Shown piece after piece: positions 1 through 7,019 of a DNA stretch of 16,698 nucleotides; the first letter of the stretch is position 1; every line of letters begins with the position of its first letter. The stretch spans positions 1-16,698 of the forward strand of contig DAIEIL010000200.1 in assembly GCA_027352645.1 (NCBI GenBank). Direction: 5' to 3'. Position numbers and translations under genes: made by a program. The notes beneath the pieces were generated by a model. That model ran no database searches and had not been told where the DNA came from. It was given only the letters and a program-made list of their open reading frames with translations. The stretch is from Rhodobiaceae bacterium (GTDB taxonomy: Bacteria > Pseudomonadota > Alphaproteobacteria > Parvibaculales > Parvibaculaceae).

Positions 1-1
1 T

Positions 2-340
2 CCGGACAGCCGCCAGCTTGAAGCGGCGCGCGCTCTTGGCGCTCCAGTGGTCGAGCTGCATACCGGCGCCTATTGCGATGCTGTGGGGGCGGCGCAGGCG
101 GAGGAGCTTCTGCGGATTGCAAGGGCCGCGCGGGAAGGGGCCGAACTCGGCCTTGAGATTCACGCCGGGCACGGGCTCACCTTCGATAATGTGAAGCCGG
201 TGGCCGCGCTGCCGCAGGTCGCAGAACTCAATATCGGTCATTTCCTGATCGGAGAGGCGATTTTCGGCGGGCTCGACTCGACGATCAAACAGATGCGCAA
301 GCTGATGGAGCAAGCCCGCGCCGGAGCGCAGGTCGCATGA
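2..340 (+). CDS. pdxJ: Pyridoxine 5'-phosphate synthase, C-terminal part (5' end cut by window)
   Basis: The frame is open from base 2, so the gene begins before the window; about 112 C-terminal residues are visible. PdxJ condenses 1-deoxy-xylulose 5-phosphate with 3-amino-1-hydroxyacetone phosphate to make pyridoxine 5'-phosphate, the last ring-forming step of DXP-dependent vitamin B6 synthesis in the cytoplasm. Diagnostic stretches are VELHTGAYCDA, the HAGHGLTFDNV loop (with a histidine known to act in catalysis in the family), and AELNIGHFLIGEAIFGGL near the end, which matches the last barrel strand and helix. The stop TGA shares four bases (ATGA) with the acpS start, suggesting translational coupling. 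The pdxJ-acpS pair is common in proteobacteria. Identification is secure; the missing N-terminal half cannot be assessed. Confidence 0.95.
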   Translation, partial: PDSRQLEAARALGAPVVELHTGAYCDAVGAAQAEELLRIARAAREGAELGLEIHAGHGLTFDNVKPVAALPQVAELNIGHFLIGEAIFGGLDSTIKQMRKLMEQARAGAQVA

Positions 341-753
341 TCATCGGTATCGGCAACGATATGATCGATATTCGCCGCGTCGAAAAGACGCTCGAACGCT
401 TCGGCGAACGATTCATCCGGCGCATCTTCACCGATATCGAACGCCAGAAGTCGGACCGGCGCCGCAACCGCGCCGCCTCCTATGCCAAGCGCTTCGCGGC
501 CAAGGAGGCCTGCGCCAAGGCGCTCGGCACGGGGCTCAACCGGGGCGTCTTCTGGAGGGACATGGGGGTGGTCAACCTTCGGGGCGGCCAGCCGACCATG
601 GCCCTGACCGGGGGGGCGGCGGAACGCCTCAAGAGCCTCACCCCTGCGGGAATGGAGGCGGTCATCCACATTACGATTACCGACGATTTCCCCCTCGCAC
701 AGGCTTTCGTCATAATTTCAGCCATTCCGGCCCGCAATTTGGCCGATAGGTAA
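337..753 (+). CDS. acpS: Holo-[acyl-carrier-protein] synthase
   Basis: A 138-residue AcpS, usual length for alphaproteobacteria. It transfers 4'-phosphopantetheine from coenzyme A to the conserved serine of acyl carrier protein, activating it for fatty acid synthesis. The N-terminal motif GIGNDMIDIRRVE carries the metal-binding Asp8, and KRFAAKEACAKALGTG carries the second metal ligand Glu57. The basic stretch around residues 36-45 (RQKSDRRRNR) is typical of the family. Its ATG overlaps the pdxJ stop codon (ATGA), fixing the start and implying coupled translation. The ORF is followed by a 103-base gap containing two hairpins before lepB. Confidence 0.95.
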   Translation: MIIGIGNDMIDIRRVEKTLERFGERFIRRIFTDIERQKSDRRRNRAASYAKRFAAKEACAKALGTGLNRGVFWRDMGVVNLRGGQPTMALTGGAAERLKSLTPAGMEAVIHITITDDFPLAQAFVIISAIPARNLADR

Positions 754-805
754 AGGTTGATACGCGGAGACGGTTGGCCGCCCGCAGCGGTGTGATATGG
801 TCCGC

Positions 806-839
806 CCGTCCCTTGTCGGGACGGCCCGCGGGGGCGGGC
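806..839 (+). other. Two tandem hairpins in the lepB leader
   Basis: Two adjacent perfect inverted repeats lie between acpS and lepB. The first is CCGTCCC (806-812), a 5-base loop, then GGGACGG (818-824). The second is GCCCGC (824-829), a GGGG loop, then GCGGGC (834-839). They share base 824, so they cannot both be fully paired. The second ends nine bases before the lepB Shine-Dalgarno sequence at 848-852. No T-run follows either, so an intrinsic terminator is unlikely. An mRNA processing or attenuating structure is possible, or simply a GC-rich stem. No function is proven. Confidence 0.5.
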
Positions 840-856
840 AGGGCGCCAGGAGCTCG

Positions 857-1618
857 ATGATGACGATGACTGACAATATCAAGAAGGCCGGAACGAGCTC
901 CATTGGGGAGAATACGCGGACGATTGGCTATGCGCTGCTGATTGCGCTGGTCATTCGCGCGCTGCTGTTCCAGCCCTTCAATATTCCGTCGAGCTCGATG
1001 GTGCCGACATTGCTCATCGGCGACTATCTCTTTGTGTCGAAATACAGCTACGGCTACTCCAAGCACTCGCTGCCCTTCAGCCCGCCGCTCTTCGATGGCC
1101 GAATCTTCGCCCGCCAGCCGAACCGGGGCGATGTCGTGGTTTTCAAGAAGCCGACGGACAACCGCACGGACTTCATCAAGCGGCTGATCGGCCTTCCGGG
1201 CGACACGATCCAGATGAAGCACGGCGTTCTCTATCTGAACGACAAGCCGGTGCCGCGCGTTCGCGTCGAGGATTTCGTGGCGCGCGACAATCTCGGAAAC
1301 GTGCAGCGCATCCCGCAATATCGCGAGACGTTGCCCAATGGCGTTTCCTATACGACGCTCGACCTGATCGAGGATAGCGAGACGGACAATACCGGCGTCT
1401 ATGTCGTGCCGCCGGAGCATTATTTCATGATGGGCGACAATCGCGACAACTCGGCCGACAGTCGCGTTCCGAGCGTCGTCGGCTATGTGCCGTTCGAAAA
1501 TCTCGTCGGCAAGGCGGAGATCATTTTCTTCTCGACCGATGGAAGCGCCCATTTCTGGGAGATATGGAACTGGCCTTCGTCGATCCGATGGGGCCGCATT
1601 TTCAAGTGGGTCGATTGA
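857..1618 (+). CDS. lepB: Signal peptidase I
   Basis: Signal peptidase I (253 residues from this start) cleaves signal peptides from exported preproteins at the periplasmic face of the inner membrane. A membrane segment at about 22-40 (TIGYALLIALVIRALLF) anchors it. Box B, FNIPSSSMVPTLLIGD, supplies the catalytic serine (Ser47, just before Met48). Box D, FIKRLIGLPGD, supplies the general-base lysine (Lys108). Box E, GDNRDNSADSR, is at 193-203. The start at 857 is chosen because AGGAG (848-852) precedes two ATGs (857 and 860). A longer frame reaches ATG 797, but those 20 residues would cover the leader hairpins and look non-conserved. In many bacteria lepB sits before rnc, as here; the stop overlaps the likely rnc start. 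Confidence 0.95.
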   Translation: MMTMTDNIKKAGTSSIGENTRTIGYALLIALVIRALLFQPFNIPSSSMVPTLLIGDYLFVSKYSYGYSKHSLPFSPPLFDGRIFARQPNRGDVVVFKKPTDNRTDFIKRLIGLPGDTIQMKHGVLYLNDKPVPRVRVEDFVARDNLGNVQRIPQYRETLPNGVSYTTLDLIEDSETDNTGVYVVPPEHYFMMGDNRDNSADSRVPSVVGYVPFENLVGKAEIIFFSTDGSAHFWEIWNWPSSIRWGRIFKWVD

Positions 1619-2328
1619 GCAGGGGCCGCAGCAATAAAAGCCGTGCGCTTGAGGCGCGGCTTGGTCATGTGTTCGCCGACAAGTCGCTTCTCGATCTGGC
1701 GCTCAGTCACCCAAGCGCGTTGACGGGCGCCCAGTCTCCGGCCCTGTTCAGCAATCAAAGGCTGGAGTTCCTGGGCGACCGTGTGCTTGGGCTTGCCGTC
1801 GCCGAATGGCTGCTGCGCGAATATCCGAAAGCCGAAGAAGGCGAACTTGCGGTGCGCTATAATGCGCTTGTGCGCAAGGAAGCCTGCGCCGCCATAGCGG
1901 AGCGTATCGGCCTCGGTCCGCATCTCCTGCTGGGCCCCGGCGAGGAGCGGGCAGGCGGGCGCCAGAAGGCGGCGATCCTTGGCGATGCTTGCGAGGCGGT
2001 GATCGCGGCGCTCTATCTCGATGGCGGGCTGGAAGCTGCGACGCGCTTCATCGCTACCGAATGGGCATATCTCGTCGCGACGCCGACACGGGTTCTCAGC
2101 GACGCGAAGACGGCGCTACAGGAATGGACGCAAGGGCTCGGACGCGGAGTGCCCATCTACAAGGAAATCGGCCGTTCGGGCCCCGATCATGCGCCGGCCT
2201 TCGATGTGCAGATCGAAGTGAAGGGATTGCCGGCGGCGACGGGCAGCGGAAGCTCGAAACGTCAGGCGGAGCAGGCCGCAGCGCGCGCCATGCTGATACG
2301 TGAAAGAGTTTGGACTGAAAATGACTGA
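1615..2328 (+). CDS. rnc: Ribonuclease III
   Basis: RNase III cuts double-stranded RNA, including rRNA precursors. The RNase III domain has the signature RLEFLGD (49-55 from this start) with catalytic Glu51 and Asp55, and a second acidic pair Asp124/Glu127 in LGDACEAVIAALYLDGG. A double-stranded RNA-binding domain follows, from DAKTALQEW (about 163) to SSKRQAEQAAARAML (about 213-227). The start is uncertain. TTG 1615 overlaps the lepB TGA as TTGA and leaves a family-like N-terminus (237 residues), so it is preferred. The frame is open to GTG 1606, ATG 1588 and ATG 1564 (254 residues), but those would place much more coding sequence inside lepB. The residue matching E. coli Glu38 is glutamine. 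The 3' end overlaps era by eight bases. Confidence 0.92.
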   Translation: MSRGRSNKSRALEARLGHVFADKSLLDLALSHPSALTGAQSPALFSNQRLEFLGDRVLGLAVAEWLLREYPKAEEGELAVRYNALVRKEACAAIAERIGLGPHLLLGPGEERAGGRQKAAILGDACEAVIAALYLDGGLEAATRFIATEWAYLVATPTRVLSDAKTALQEWTQGLGRGVPIYKEIGRSGPDHAPAFDVQIEVKGLPAATGSGSSKRQAEQAAARAMLIRERVWTEND

Positions 2329-3250
2329 TACCGCGAACCCCAAAGAGACGAAGTGCGGCTTTGTCGCCATCATCGGCGCGCCGAATGCGGGTAAGTCGAC
2401 GCTTCTGAATGCCATGGTCGGCTCCAAGGTCGCCATCGTCACCCACAAGGTGCAGACGACGCGCGCCCGCATTCGCGGCATCGCCATCGAGGGCGACACG
2501 CAGATCGTCTTTGTCGATACGCCCGGTATCTTCAAACCGAAGCGCAGGCTTGACCGCGCCATGGTCGAGGCGGCCTGGGGCGGGGCGGGCGATGCCGATG
2601 TCATCATCCTGATGGTCGATACCGAACGTGAGCGCGGCGAGGATTTGCAGCGCGTGCTTGACGGGCTGAAGGAGCAGGGACGCAAGGCCGTTCTGGTGCT
2701 CAACAAGGCGGATATCATGACGAGCGAGAAGGGCCGCGAGAAGCTGCTGAAGCTCGCCGCCGAACTCAACGAAACGGGCCTCTTCACCCGGACTTTCATG
2801 ATCTCGGCGCTGACCGGCGACGGCGTTGCGGACCTCAAGCGCTATATCGCGGACCAGATGCCCAAGGGCGCGTGGCACTATCCCGAAGACCAGACGGCGG
2901 ACGTGCCGATGCGCTCGCTCGCTGCGGAAGTGACGCGAGAGAAGCTCTTTCTGCGCGTCCATGACGAGCTGCCCTATGAACTCACCGTCGAGACCGAAAG
3001 CTGGGAGCAGAAGAAGGATGGCTCCATCCGCATTCAGCAGGTGATCTTCGTCCAGCGCGACAGTCAGAAGAAGATCGTCCTCGGCGCCGGCGGGCAGACG
3101 ATCAAGACGGTCGGACAGCTTGCGCGCAAGGAGCTTGAGGAGATGCTGGAGACGAAGGTGCATCTCTTCCTCTTCGTGAAGGTGCGCGAGAACTGGAGCG
3201 ACGACCGCGAGCGTTACCGCGAAATGGGCCTCGATTTCCCCAAGGAATGA
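2321..3250 (+). CDS. era: GTPase Era
   Basis: Era is an essential GTPase that binds 16S rRNA near its 3' end and helps 30S subunit maturation. From ATG 2321 the protein has 309 residues. The G domain shows G1 GAPNAGKS (19-26), the switch region QTTRARIRG, G3 DTPG (66-69), G4 NKAD (128-131) and G5 SALTG (162-166). The C-terminal KH RNA-binding domain (about 205-290) has the loop VLGAGGQTIKTVG (253-265) with its GxxG core. The frame also contains a GTG at 2300, but ATG 2321 gives the family-like N-terminus MTDTANPKETKCGFVAIIG. It overlaps the last eight bases of rnc, consistent with one transcript lepB-rnc-era. Confidence 0.96.
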   Translation: MTDTANPKETKCGFVAIIGAPNAGKSTLLNAMVGSKVAIVTHKVQTTRARIRGIAIEGDTQIVFVDTPGIFKPKRRLDRAMVEAAWGGAGDADVIILMVDTERERGEDLQRVLDGLKEQGRKAVLVLNKADIMTSEKGREKLLKLAAELNETGLFTRTFMISALTGDGVADLKRYIADQMPKGAWHYPEDQTADVPMRSLAAEVTREKLFLRVHDELPYELTVETESWEQKKDGSIRIQQVIFVQRDSQKKIVLGAGGQTIKTVGQLARKELEEMLETKVHLFLFVKVRENWSDDRERYREMGLDFPKE

Positions 3251-3297
3251 GCGGAACGATCGGGTTCGATAGATCGCGCAAGCGCCTGTCTTTCCGC

Positions 3298-3303
3298 TAT
3301 AAT
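3298..3303 (+). promoter_or_regulatory. Candidate -10 promoter element upstream of recO
   Basis: A perfect TATAAT lies 40 bases before the recO ATG in the 93-base era-recO gap. AT-rich hexamers like this are uncommon in such GC-rich DNA. No convincing -35 hexamer is seen at the usual 16-18 base spacing, so it is a half-supported promoter. If used, initiation about seven bases downstream would fall near 3310, where another ATG begins. Confidence 0.45.
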
Positions 3304-3343
3304 CGGCCCATGTTGAGAAACCGCTTCAACAGGGTCGGTCGCC

Positions 3344-4084
3344 ATGGAATGGCGTGACGAGGGCATTGTCCTCTCGGCGCGCACCTATGGCGAGTCCGGC
3401 GCCATTCTTGAGCTTTTCACCCGCGAGCATGGTCGCCATTTGGGGCTCGTGCGCGGCGGCGCGGGCCGTCGCCACAAGAGTTCGCTTCAGGCCGGGAACA
3501 GCCTCTCGGCGCATTGGCGGGCGCGGCTCTCCGAGCATCTCGGTACCTATACGGCGGAATTGATGAAGCCTCGCGCGGGGCTTCTGATGGAGGACGCCTT
3601 CTCGCTGACGGGCCTGAGCGCCGCCTGCGCGGTGGCCGGCGTCATCCCCGAGCGCGAAGCGCATCCGGCGCTTTATGAAGGGTTCGAGCTGCTGCTCGAC
3701 ACGATGGAAGACCCGGATATCTGGCCCGCCGTTTTCGTGCGCTGGGAACTGGGGTTGCTTCAGGAGCTTGGCTTCGGCCTCGATCTTGGGCAATGCGCGG
3801 CCACCGGCTCGCGCGACGATCTCGTCTATGTTTCGCCCCGCAGCGGCGGCGCGGTGAGCCGGGCGGCGGGCGACCCCTACAAGGAGCGGCTCTTCCGACT
3901 GCCGCAATTCCTGATCGGCGCGCAGGCAGGCGCGGCGACGCCCGGCGAAGTGGCTGAGGGGTTCCGAATCACGGGCCATTTTCTCGACCGGCACCTTTTC
4001 ACGCCGCATGGCCGGCACCTGCCCGATGCGCGGATCAGGCTCGCCGAGCGTGTGTTCACTCGCAGCCGGACCGAGGCAATCTAG
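3344..4084 (+). CDS. recO: DNA repair protein RecO
   Basis: RecO (246 residues) loads RecA onto SSB-coated single-stranded DNA together with RecR in the RecF recombination pathway. The N-terminal OB fold (about 1-80) begins MEWRDEGIVLSARTYGESGA and contains EHGRHLGLVRGGAGRRHK, typical of alphaproteobacterial RecO. The helical C-terminal part includes WELGLLQELGFGLDLGQCAATG. In many RecO proteins four cysteines form a zinc site; here only Cys151 remains around that loop, so the zinc is probably absent. To my knowledge this is common in alphaproteobacteria. A weak AGGG (3331-3334) precedes ATG 3344. The gene follows era and is 93 bases ahead of the chosen parC start. Confidence 0.93.
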   Translation: MEWRDEGIVLSARTYGESGAILELFTREHGRHLGLVRGGAGRRHKSSLQAGNSLSAHWRARLSEHLGTYTAELMKPRAGLLMEDAFSLTGLSAACAVAGVIPEREAHPALYEGFELLLDTMEDPDIWPAVFVRWELGLLQELGFGLDLGQCAATGSRDDLVYVSPRSGGAVSRAAGDPYKERLFRLPQFLIGAQAGAATPGEVAEGFRITGHFLDRHLFTPHGRHLPDARIRLAERVFTRSRTEAI

Positions 4085-4177
4085 GCTGCATTTCTGCGTC
4101 AGATGTGGCAATCCGGGAGGGTTGCCGGAGAATCACAGGACCGTGCTGAACTGGCTAGAGTCGACTGGAAGACCGAT

Positions 4178-6427
4178 ATGAGCAAACTCGCACCACCGCC
4201 CGAGGGACCGGAACACGTCATCAACCTGCGCGAGGCGCTGGAAGAGCGTTATCTGGCCTATGCGCTCTCGACCATCATGCATCGCGCGCTGCCGGACGTG
4301 CGCGACGGGTTGAAGCCGGTTCACCGCCGCGTGCTCTATGCCATGCGGCAGCTGAAGCTCGATCCGGGTTCGGGCTTCAAGAAGTCGGCCCGCGTCGTCG
4401 GCGACGTTATCGGCAAGTATCACCCGCATGGCGACCAGTCGGTCTATGACGCCTTGGTGCGACTCGCGCAGGATTTCTCGGTCCGCTACCAGCTGGTCGA
4501 CGGCCAGGGCAATTTCGGCAATGTCGACGGCGATGGCGCGGCCGCCATGCGTTACACGGAAGCGCGCCTCACCGATGTGGCGGCGCTGCTGCTCGACGGC
4601 ATCGACGAGGATACGGTCGATTTTCGCGAGACCTATGACGGCAGCGAGAAGGAACCGATGGTCCTTCCGGGCGCCTTTCCGAACCTGCTCGCGAATGGAT
4701 CGGCGGGCATCGCGGTCGGCATGGCAACCTCTATTCCGCCCCATAACGCCGCCGAGCTTTGCGACGCCGCGCTCTATCTCATCAAGCATCCCAATGCGCG
4801 GACGGAGAAGCTCATCGAATTCGTCCCCGGCCCCGATTTTCCGACGGGCGGCATCATCGTCGAAAGCCGGGAGTCGATTGCGGAGGCCTATGCGACGGGC
4901 CGCGGCGGCTTCCGCGTGCGCGCGCGCTGGGAGATCGAGGAACTGCCGCGCGGCATGTGGCAGATCATCGTCACGGAAATTCCCTATCAGGTGCAGAAAT
5001 CGAAGCTGATCGAGAAGCTCGCCGAGCTTCTGATGGCCAAGAAGCTGCCGCTGCTGGAAGATGTGCGCGACGAGTCGGCGGAGGAAATCCGCGTCGTTCT
5101 GGTGCCGAAGAGCAAGACGGTCGAGGCTGACCATCTGATGGAGTCGCTCTTCCGCGCGACGGAACTCGAGACCCGTTTTCCGCTCAACATGAACGTGCTC
5201 TCGGCCGGGCAGGTGCCCAGCGTGATGAGCCTGCGCGATGTGCTCAAGGCATGGCTCGATCATCGCCAGGTCGTGCTGCAGCGCCGCTCGACCTTCCGCC
5301 TCGACAAGATCGCCAAGCGTCTCGAAGCGCTGGAAGGCTATCTGATCGCCTATCTCAACCTCGATGAGGTGATCCGCATCATCCGTGAGGAAGATGAGCC
5401 CAAGGCCGAGTTGATGAAGGCCTTCAAGCTCTCCGATAATCAGGCAGAAGCGATCCTCAACATGCGGCTGCGCAGCTTGCGCAAGCTCGAGGAAATGGAG
5501 ATCCGCACCGAGCACAAGGAACTCTCCGCCGAGCAGAAGGCGCTGAAGGGACTGCTCAAGTCCGAAGACGCGCAATGGGCGAAGATCGCGGACGAGATCA
5601 AGGAAGTGAAAACGACCTTCGGTCCGAAGACCGCTCTTGGCCGCCGCCGTTCGACATTCTCGAACCCGCCCGCCGTGACCTATGTGCCGCCGGAAGCGAT
5701 CATCGAGCGCGAGCCGATCACGATCGTCTGTTCAGCCAAGGGCTGGATACGCTCCATGAAAGGGCATGTGGGGCCGGACACCGAAATCAAATACAAGGAA
5801 GGCGACAGCGAGCGCTTCGTCATCCATGCCGAAACGACGGACAAGCTGATCCTCTTCGCAACGGATGGACGTTTCTTCACGCTCACCGCCGACAAGCTGC
5901 CGGGCGGTCGCGGCCATGGCGAGCCGCTGCGCCTGTTGATCGATATGGAGGAGGGGCGCGAGATCGTGGCGCTCTTCGTTCACCAGCCGGGCCGCAAGCT
6001 TCTGGTCGCCTCGCATGAGGGCAACGGTTTCGTCGTGCCGGAAGACGAGGTGGTGGCCATGCGCCGCGCGGGCAAGCAGGTGCTCAATGTCTCAGGCACC
6101 GACGAGGCGGTCGCCTGCGTCGTGGTGAAGGGCGATCATGTCGCGGCGATGGGCGAGAACCGCAAGCTGCTGATTTTCCCGCTCGCCGAGGTCAACGAAA
6201 TGACGCGCGGCAAGGGCGTACGCCTGCAGAAATACAAGGATGGCGGCCTTGGCGACATCAAGTGCTTCCATCTCAAGGAAGGCCTGACCGTCTATGACCG
6301 CTCCGAACGGGCGCGGCTCTTCACGGATATGAAGGAGTGGCTGGGTCAGCGCGCGCAGGCGGGCCGCCTGCCGCCCAAGGGGTATCCCTCCGGCTACAAG
6401 TTCGGCGGCGGTTTCGGCGCGGCGTGA
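4178..6427 (+). CDS. parC: DNA topoisomerase IV subunit A
   Basis: ParC is the DNA-cleaving subunit of topoisomerase IV, which with ParE decatenates daughter chromosomes. The chosen ATG 4178 has GGAAG at 4167-4171 and gives 749 residues; a further 25 codons up to ATG 4103 look non-conserved. The breakage-reunion domain contains NLREALEERYLAYALST, DGLKPVHRRVLYAM, and AMRYTEARL with the active-site Tyr126. The C-terminal DNA-wrapping domain (about 500-749) has repeats such as RGKGVRLQKYKDGG, but no canonical GyrA box (QRRGGKG). That and the length of about 750 residues favour ParC over GyrA. The quinolone-determining stretch is HPHGDQSVYDA, with Gln87 and Asp91 where E. coli ParC has Ser80 and Glu84. 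A strong terminator follows the stop. Confidence 0.93.
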   Translation: MSKLAPPPEGPEHVINLREALEERYLAYALSTIMHRALPDVRDGLKPVHRRVLYAMRQLKLDPGSGFKKSARVVGDVIGKYHPHGDQSVYDALVRLAQDFSVRYQLVDGQGNFGNVDGDGAAAMRYTEARLTDVAALLLDGIDEDTVDFRETYDGSEKEPMVLPGAFPNLLANGSAGIAVGMATSIPPHNAAELCDAALYLIKHPNARTEKLIEFVPGPDFPTGGIIVESRESIAEAYATGRGGFRVRARWEIEELPRGMWQIIVTEIPYQVQKSKLIEKLAELLMAKKLPLLEDVRDESAEEIRVVLVPKSKTVEADHLMESLFRATELETRFPLNMNVLSAGQVPSVMSLRDVLKAWLDHRQVVLQRRSTFRLDKIAKRLEALEGYLIAYLNLDEVIRIIREEDEPKAELMKAFKLSDNQAEAILNMRLRSLRKLEEMEIRTEHKELSAEQKALKGLLKSEDAQWAKIADEIKEVKTTFGPKTALGRRRSTFSNPPAVTYVPPEAIIEREPITIVCSAKGWIRSMKGHVGPDTEIKYKEGDSERFVIHAETTDKLILFATDGRFFTLTADKLPGGRGHGEPLRLLIDMEEGREIVALFVHQPGRKLLVASHEGNGFVVPEDEVVAMRRAGKQVLNVSGTDEAVACVVVKGDHVAAMGENRKLLIFPLAEVNEMTRGKGVRLQKYKDGGLGDIKCFHLKEGLTVYDRSERARLFTDMKEWLGQRAQAGRLPPKGYPSGYKFGGGFGAA

Positions 6428-6452
6428 TACGCCGGGGCGCGCTTTGAAAGAA

Positions 6453-6482
6453 AAACGGCCCGGCACTGATGCCGGGCCGTTT
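6453..6482. terminator. Bidirectional intrinsic terminator between parC and the converging gene
   Basis: A 13-base-pair perfect stem, left arm 6453-6465 (core CGGCCCGGCA) and right arm 6470-6482, closes a CTGA loop. On the + strand the stem ends in TTT and runs on to TTTGCTTTT, serving parC. On the - strand the mirror tail is a T-run (TTTTTCTTTC), serving the gene ending at 6488. The symmetry and position between convergent genes make this a convincing two-way terminator. Confidence 0.9.
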
Positions 6483-6487
6483 GCTTT

Positions 6488-6970
6488 TCAGCGGATCGTC
6501 ACGGCCACGTTTGCCTCATGTCCCCAATAGCGGACGAAGAAGCGATAGTCGCCGGGGTGAACGCGTTTCTGGTCGAGCGTGATCGGGAACTTCTCGGTCA
6601 TGATATGACGCGCGGCCAGCGCGGTCGAAACGGTAACCTGCGCGCAGACCTTGTCGTCGCCCTGCGACTGCACGAATTCTTTCTTGTCGTCGGTCAGGAA
6701 CCAGCGGAATACGTCGCATTGCGTCGGCGCGGTCAGCGCCTGCGCTTCCTCCGTATTGTTCTCGAGACGGACGGTCAGATCGAGTTTGATGGGTTTGTCG
6801 GCGGAGGAGGCCTCGGGCTGTTCCGTCGTCACCGTCAGCGTGACGGGCTCGTCGGGCTTCACGGCGCCCGTATAGATGAAATAGGCGATGACGCCGATCG
6901 CGGCGAGCATCGCGAAGGACATGTTCATCATGCGCTTTCCGAGATCGGACGGCGTTTTCGGATCGGTCAT
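6488..6970 (-). CDS. Membrane-anchored protein with predicted extracytoplasmic beta-sandwich (BsuPI-like) domain
   Basis: Function not recognised with confidence. The 160-residue product has a short basic cytoplasmic N-terminus, one membrane segment (about 17-34, FAMLAAIGVIAYFIYTGA), and a C-terminal periplasmic domain of about 120 residues. That domain alternates beta-type stretches (KLDLTVRLENNTEEAQAL, CDVFRWFLTDD, FPITLDQKRVHPGDYRFFVRYWG), in the order seen in BsuPI/Ig-like domains: a strand with NxT, a strand around a reporter residue, then PGDYRF. This likeness is by eye and unproven. Two cysteines (in TQCDVF and DKVCAQV) could form a disulfide. GGAGAAGAG immediately precedes ATG 6970. 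It lies 49 bases downstream of bpt on the same strand and ends at the shared terminator, so it is probably co-transcribed with bpt. Confidence 0.6.
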   Translation of the reverse strand: MTDPKTPSDLGKRMMNMSFAMLAAIGVIAYFIYTGAVKPDEPVTLTVTTEQPEASSADKPIKLDLTVRLENNTEEAQALTAPTQCDVFRWFLTDDKKEFVQSQGDDKVCAQVTVSTALAARHIMTEKFPITLDQKRVHPGDYRFFVRYWGHEANVAVTIR

Positions 6971-7019
6971 CTCTTCTCCGGTGCTTCTTCTATTTTTCCG
7001 GCTTCAGGCATATTCGGGC

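Noticed and set aside
2096..3163. 355-codon open frame on the minus strand
   Set aside because: It overlaps rnc and era, both certain; the product is low-information.
4133..5575. 480-codon open frame on the minus strand
   Set aside because: It lies entirely opposite parC (except its end) and its translation is rich in His, Arg and Leu without any domain, as expected for the complement of a GC-rich gene.
4178..6427. Possible GyrA instead of ParC
   Set aside because: No canonical GyrA box, length about 750 rather than 850-930, and placement after recO favour ParC.
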